6,667 nucleotides of DNA, from the NCBI GenBank assembly GCA_947167435.1, contig CAMVIC010000086.1, positions 1 through 6,667 of the forward strand, read 5' to 3'. This DNA comes from an uncultured Clostridia bacterium (GTDB lineage Bacteria; Bacillota_A; Clostridia; Oscillospirales; Oscillospiraceae). The notes beneath the pieces were generated by a model that ran no database searches, was not told where the DNA came from, and saw only the letters and a list, made by a program, of their open reading frames with translations. Shown piece by piece: positions 5,617-6,667 of this stretch. Made by a program: the position numbers and the translations under genes. The number at the start of each line of letters is the position of its first letter. The first letter of the stretch is position 1.

Positions 5617-6561
5617 ATGAAGAAAACGCTGATCATCATCTTGCTTTTGGGCCTGTGCTGCGGCTGCTTCGGCTGCGGAAGACAGGAGGGGGAAAGCGGA
5701 GATGCCGGCATGGAAATCGTCACGACGGTTTTCCCTGCCTATGACTTTTCCCGGCAGATTGCCGGGGAGCGGGCCCGCGTCACGCTGCTGGTTCCGCCCG
5801 GGGCGGAGGCCCACAGCTTTGAGCCCACGGCCCAGGACATGATCCGCGTGCAGAACGCCACGCTCTTTGTGTATAACGGGGGCGAATCCGAGGCCTGGGT
5901 GGAGCAGCTGCTGGAAGGGCAGGACCGCCCGGAGCGGCTGCTTTGCATGCTGGACTGTGTGGACGCGCTGGAAGAGGAACACAAGGAGGGCATGCAGGAG
6001 ATACACGAGGAAGAGGAGGAAGAGGATGAGCCGGAATATGACGAGCACGTCTGGACCTCTCCGAAAAACGCGATCCTCCTGTGCGAGGCCATATGCCGGG
6101 CCCTCAGTGAGCAGGACCCGGAGGGTGCGGATTACTACCGGGCAAACTGCGAAGCCTATACCGGGCAGCTGCGAGAGCTGGACGACGCCTTCCGCCGGGC
6201 GGTGGAAAACGGTGCGCGCCGCACGGTGATCTTTGCCGACCGTTTCCCTGCGCGTTATTTCACGGAGGAATACGGCCTGGACTATTTCGCGGCCTTTCCC
6301 GGCTGCGCGGAGGACACGGAGCCCTCTGCCAAAACCGTCGCCTTTCTCATCGACCGGGTTCGGGAGGAAGAGATTCCCGTAGTATTCTATATTGAGTTTT
6401 CCAATGAAAAAATGGCCGACGTGATCTGTGAGGACACCGGCTGCGCGAAGCGCCTGTTTCACTCCTGCCACAATGTGACGGCAGAGCAGCTGCGGCAGGG
6501 GGTCAGCTATCTGGAGCTGATGCGCAGCAACGTGAAAACCATCGAGGAGGCATTGTCTTAG
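5617..6561 (+). CDS. Metal (zinc/manganese-type) ABC transporter substrate-binding lipoprotein
   Basis: Extracytoplasmic cluster A-I (ZnuA/AdcA/TroA-type) binding protein that captures a divalent metal and passes it to an ABC permease. The 314 residues begin with a signal peptide: KK, hydrophobic 5-13, then Cys at 14, 15, 17 and 20. Family motifs are GAEAHSFEP (63-70, ligand H66), an acidic loop (about 118-143), EHVWTSP (143-149, ligand H144), FADRFPARYF (206-215), FPGCAEDTEPS (227-237) and the conserved HSCHNV (282-287). The third ligand position, His or Glu in well-studied members, appears to be D208; I believe this is common in Clostridia. The loop has many Glu and few His. The ATG at 5617 is chosen because GGAGG (5606-5610) precedes it by 6 bases and the signal peptide starts there. 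In-frame GTG 5584 and ATG 5599 have poorer sites. It is followed with a one-base overlap by the ATPase gene. Zinc is the likeliest metal, not proven. Confidence 0.92.
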   Translation: MKKTLIIILLLGLCCGCFGCGRQEGESGDAGMEIVTTVFPAYDFSRQIAGERARVTLLVPPGAEAHSFEPTAQDMIRVQNATLFVYNGGESEAWVEQLLEGQDRPERLLCMLDCVDALEEEHKEGMQEIHEEEEEEDEPEYDEHVWTSPKNAILLCEAICRALSEQDPEGADYYRANCEAYTGQLRELDDAFRRAVENGARRTVIFADRFPARYFTEEYGLDYFAAFPGCAEDTEPSAKTVAFLIDRVREEEIPVVFYIEFSNEKMADVICEDTGCAKRLFHSCHNVTAEQLRQGVSYLELMRSNVKTIEEALS

Positions 6562-6667
6562 TGGCACTGATAAGCTGTGAAAATCTGCGATTTGCCTATG
6601 ACGGGGTTCCCGTGCTGGAGGATGTGAATTTCGCCCTGAAGGCGGGAGATTACCTCTGCGGGGTGGG
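6561..6667 (+). CDS. Metal ABC transporter ATP-binding subunit (N-terminal part)
   Basis: The first 35 codons of a ZnuC/AdcC-like cytoplasmic ATPase that would power the importer; the gene runs off the window. The start is GTG (6561-6563), sharing one base with the TAG stop of the binding-protein gene, with AGGAGG at 6545-6550 and a 10-base spacer. The reading VALISCENLRFAYDG, then VLEDVNFALKAGDYLC, is the usual N-terminal pattern of ABC nucleotide-binding domains: an aromatic 'A-loop' Tyr in FAYDG, then the beta strand leading into Walker A. The window ends at LCGVG, just where Walker A begins, so catalytic motifs cannot be inspected. A permease gene would be expected next. Confidence 0.88.
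   Translation, partial: MALISCENLRFAYDGVPVLEDVNFALKAGDYLCGV

Noticed and set aside
5560..6567. A 335-codon open frame on the minus strand, antisense to the metal-binding protein.
   Set aside because: The plus strand has a signal peptide, family motifs and a coupled ATPase gene; the antisense frame has no recognisable features.

Overview
The window reads as chromosomal housekeeping DNA from a GC-rich member of the Firmicutes (Clostridia). An Oscillospiraceae-like genome is my best guess. The basis is the recJ / rel / dtd gene order, the Clostridia-type zinc/manganese binding protein at the right end, strong Shine-Dalgarno sequences, and high third-position GC. The lineage is inferred from protein features and gene order, not from a search.

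Layout. Five genes lie on the minus strand. Read in the direction of transcription they are a LOG-family (TIGR00730) Rossmann-fold protein (5489-4908), recJ (4809-2806), a bifunctional (p)ppGpp synthetase/hydrolase of the Rel type (2705-462), dtd (465-22), and the first six codons of a further gene (18-1). Dtd and rel overlap by 4 bases (ATGA). The last gene starts 3 bases after the dtd stop, and its ribosome binding site is made from the final dtd codons. A good sigma-A type promoter sits in the AT-rich 98-base gap in front of recJ, so recJ, rel, dtd and the last gene probably form one transcription unit. The 100-base gap between recJ and rel holds two stem-loops without a T-tract and a possible 18-codon leader ORF that overlaps the rel start.

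On the plus strand, divergent from the LOG gene, begins a metal ABC transporter operon. It has a secreted, probably lipid-anchored substrate-binding protein (5617-6561) and, overlapping it by one base, the start of the ATP-binding subunit (6561 to the window end). The 127-base divergent gap contains two back-to-back promoter candidates whose -35 elements flank or overlap a perfect 13-base palindrome, which makes it a candidate shared operator.

How the genes fit together. The minus-strand unit combines DNA repair (RecJ), stringent-response alarmone turnover (Rel) and translation quality control (Dtd), an arrangement familiar from Firmicutes. The plus-strand unit imports a divalent metal, probably zinc or manganese. 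I see no mobile element, CRISPR array, tRNA, rRNA or defence system, and no evidence of a wholly new system. The points most worth a second look are the divergent operator, the altered metal-ligand positions of the binding protein, and the recJ-rel gap.
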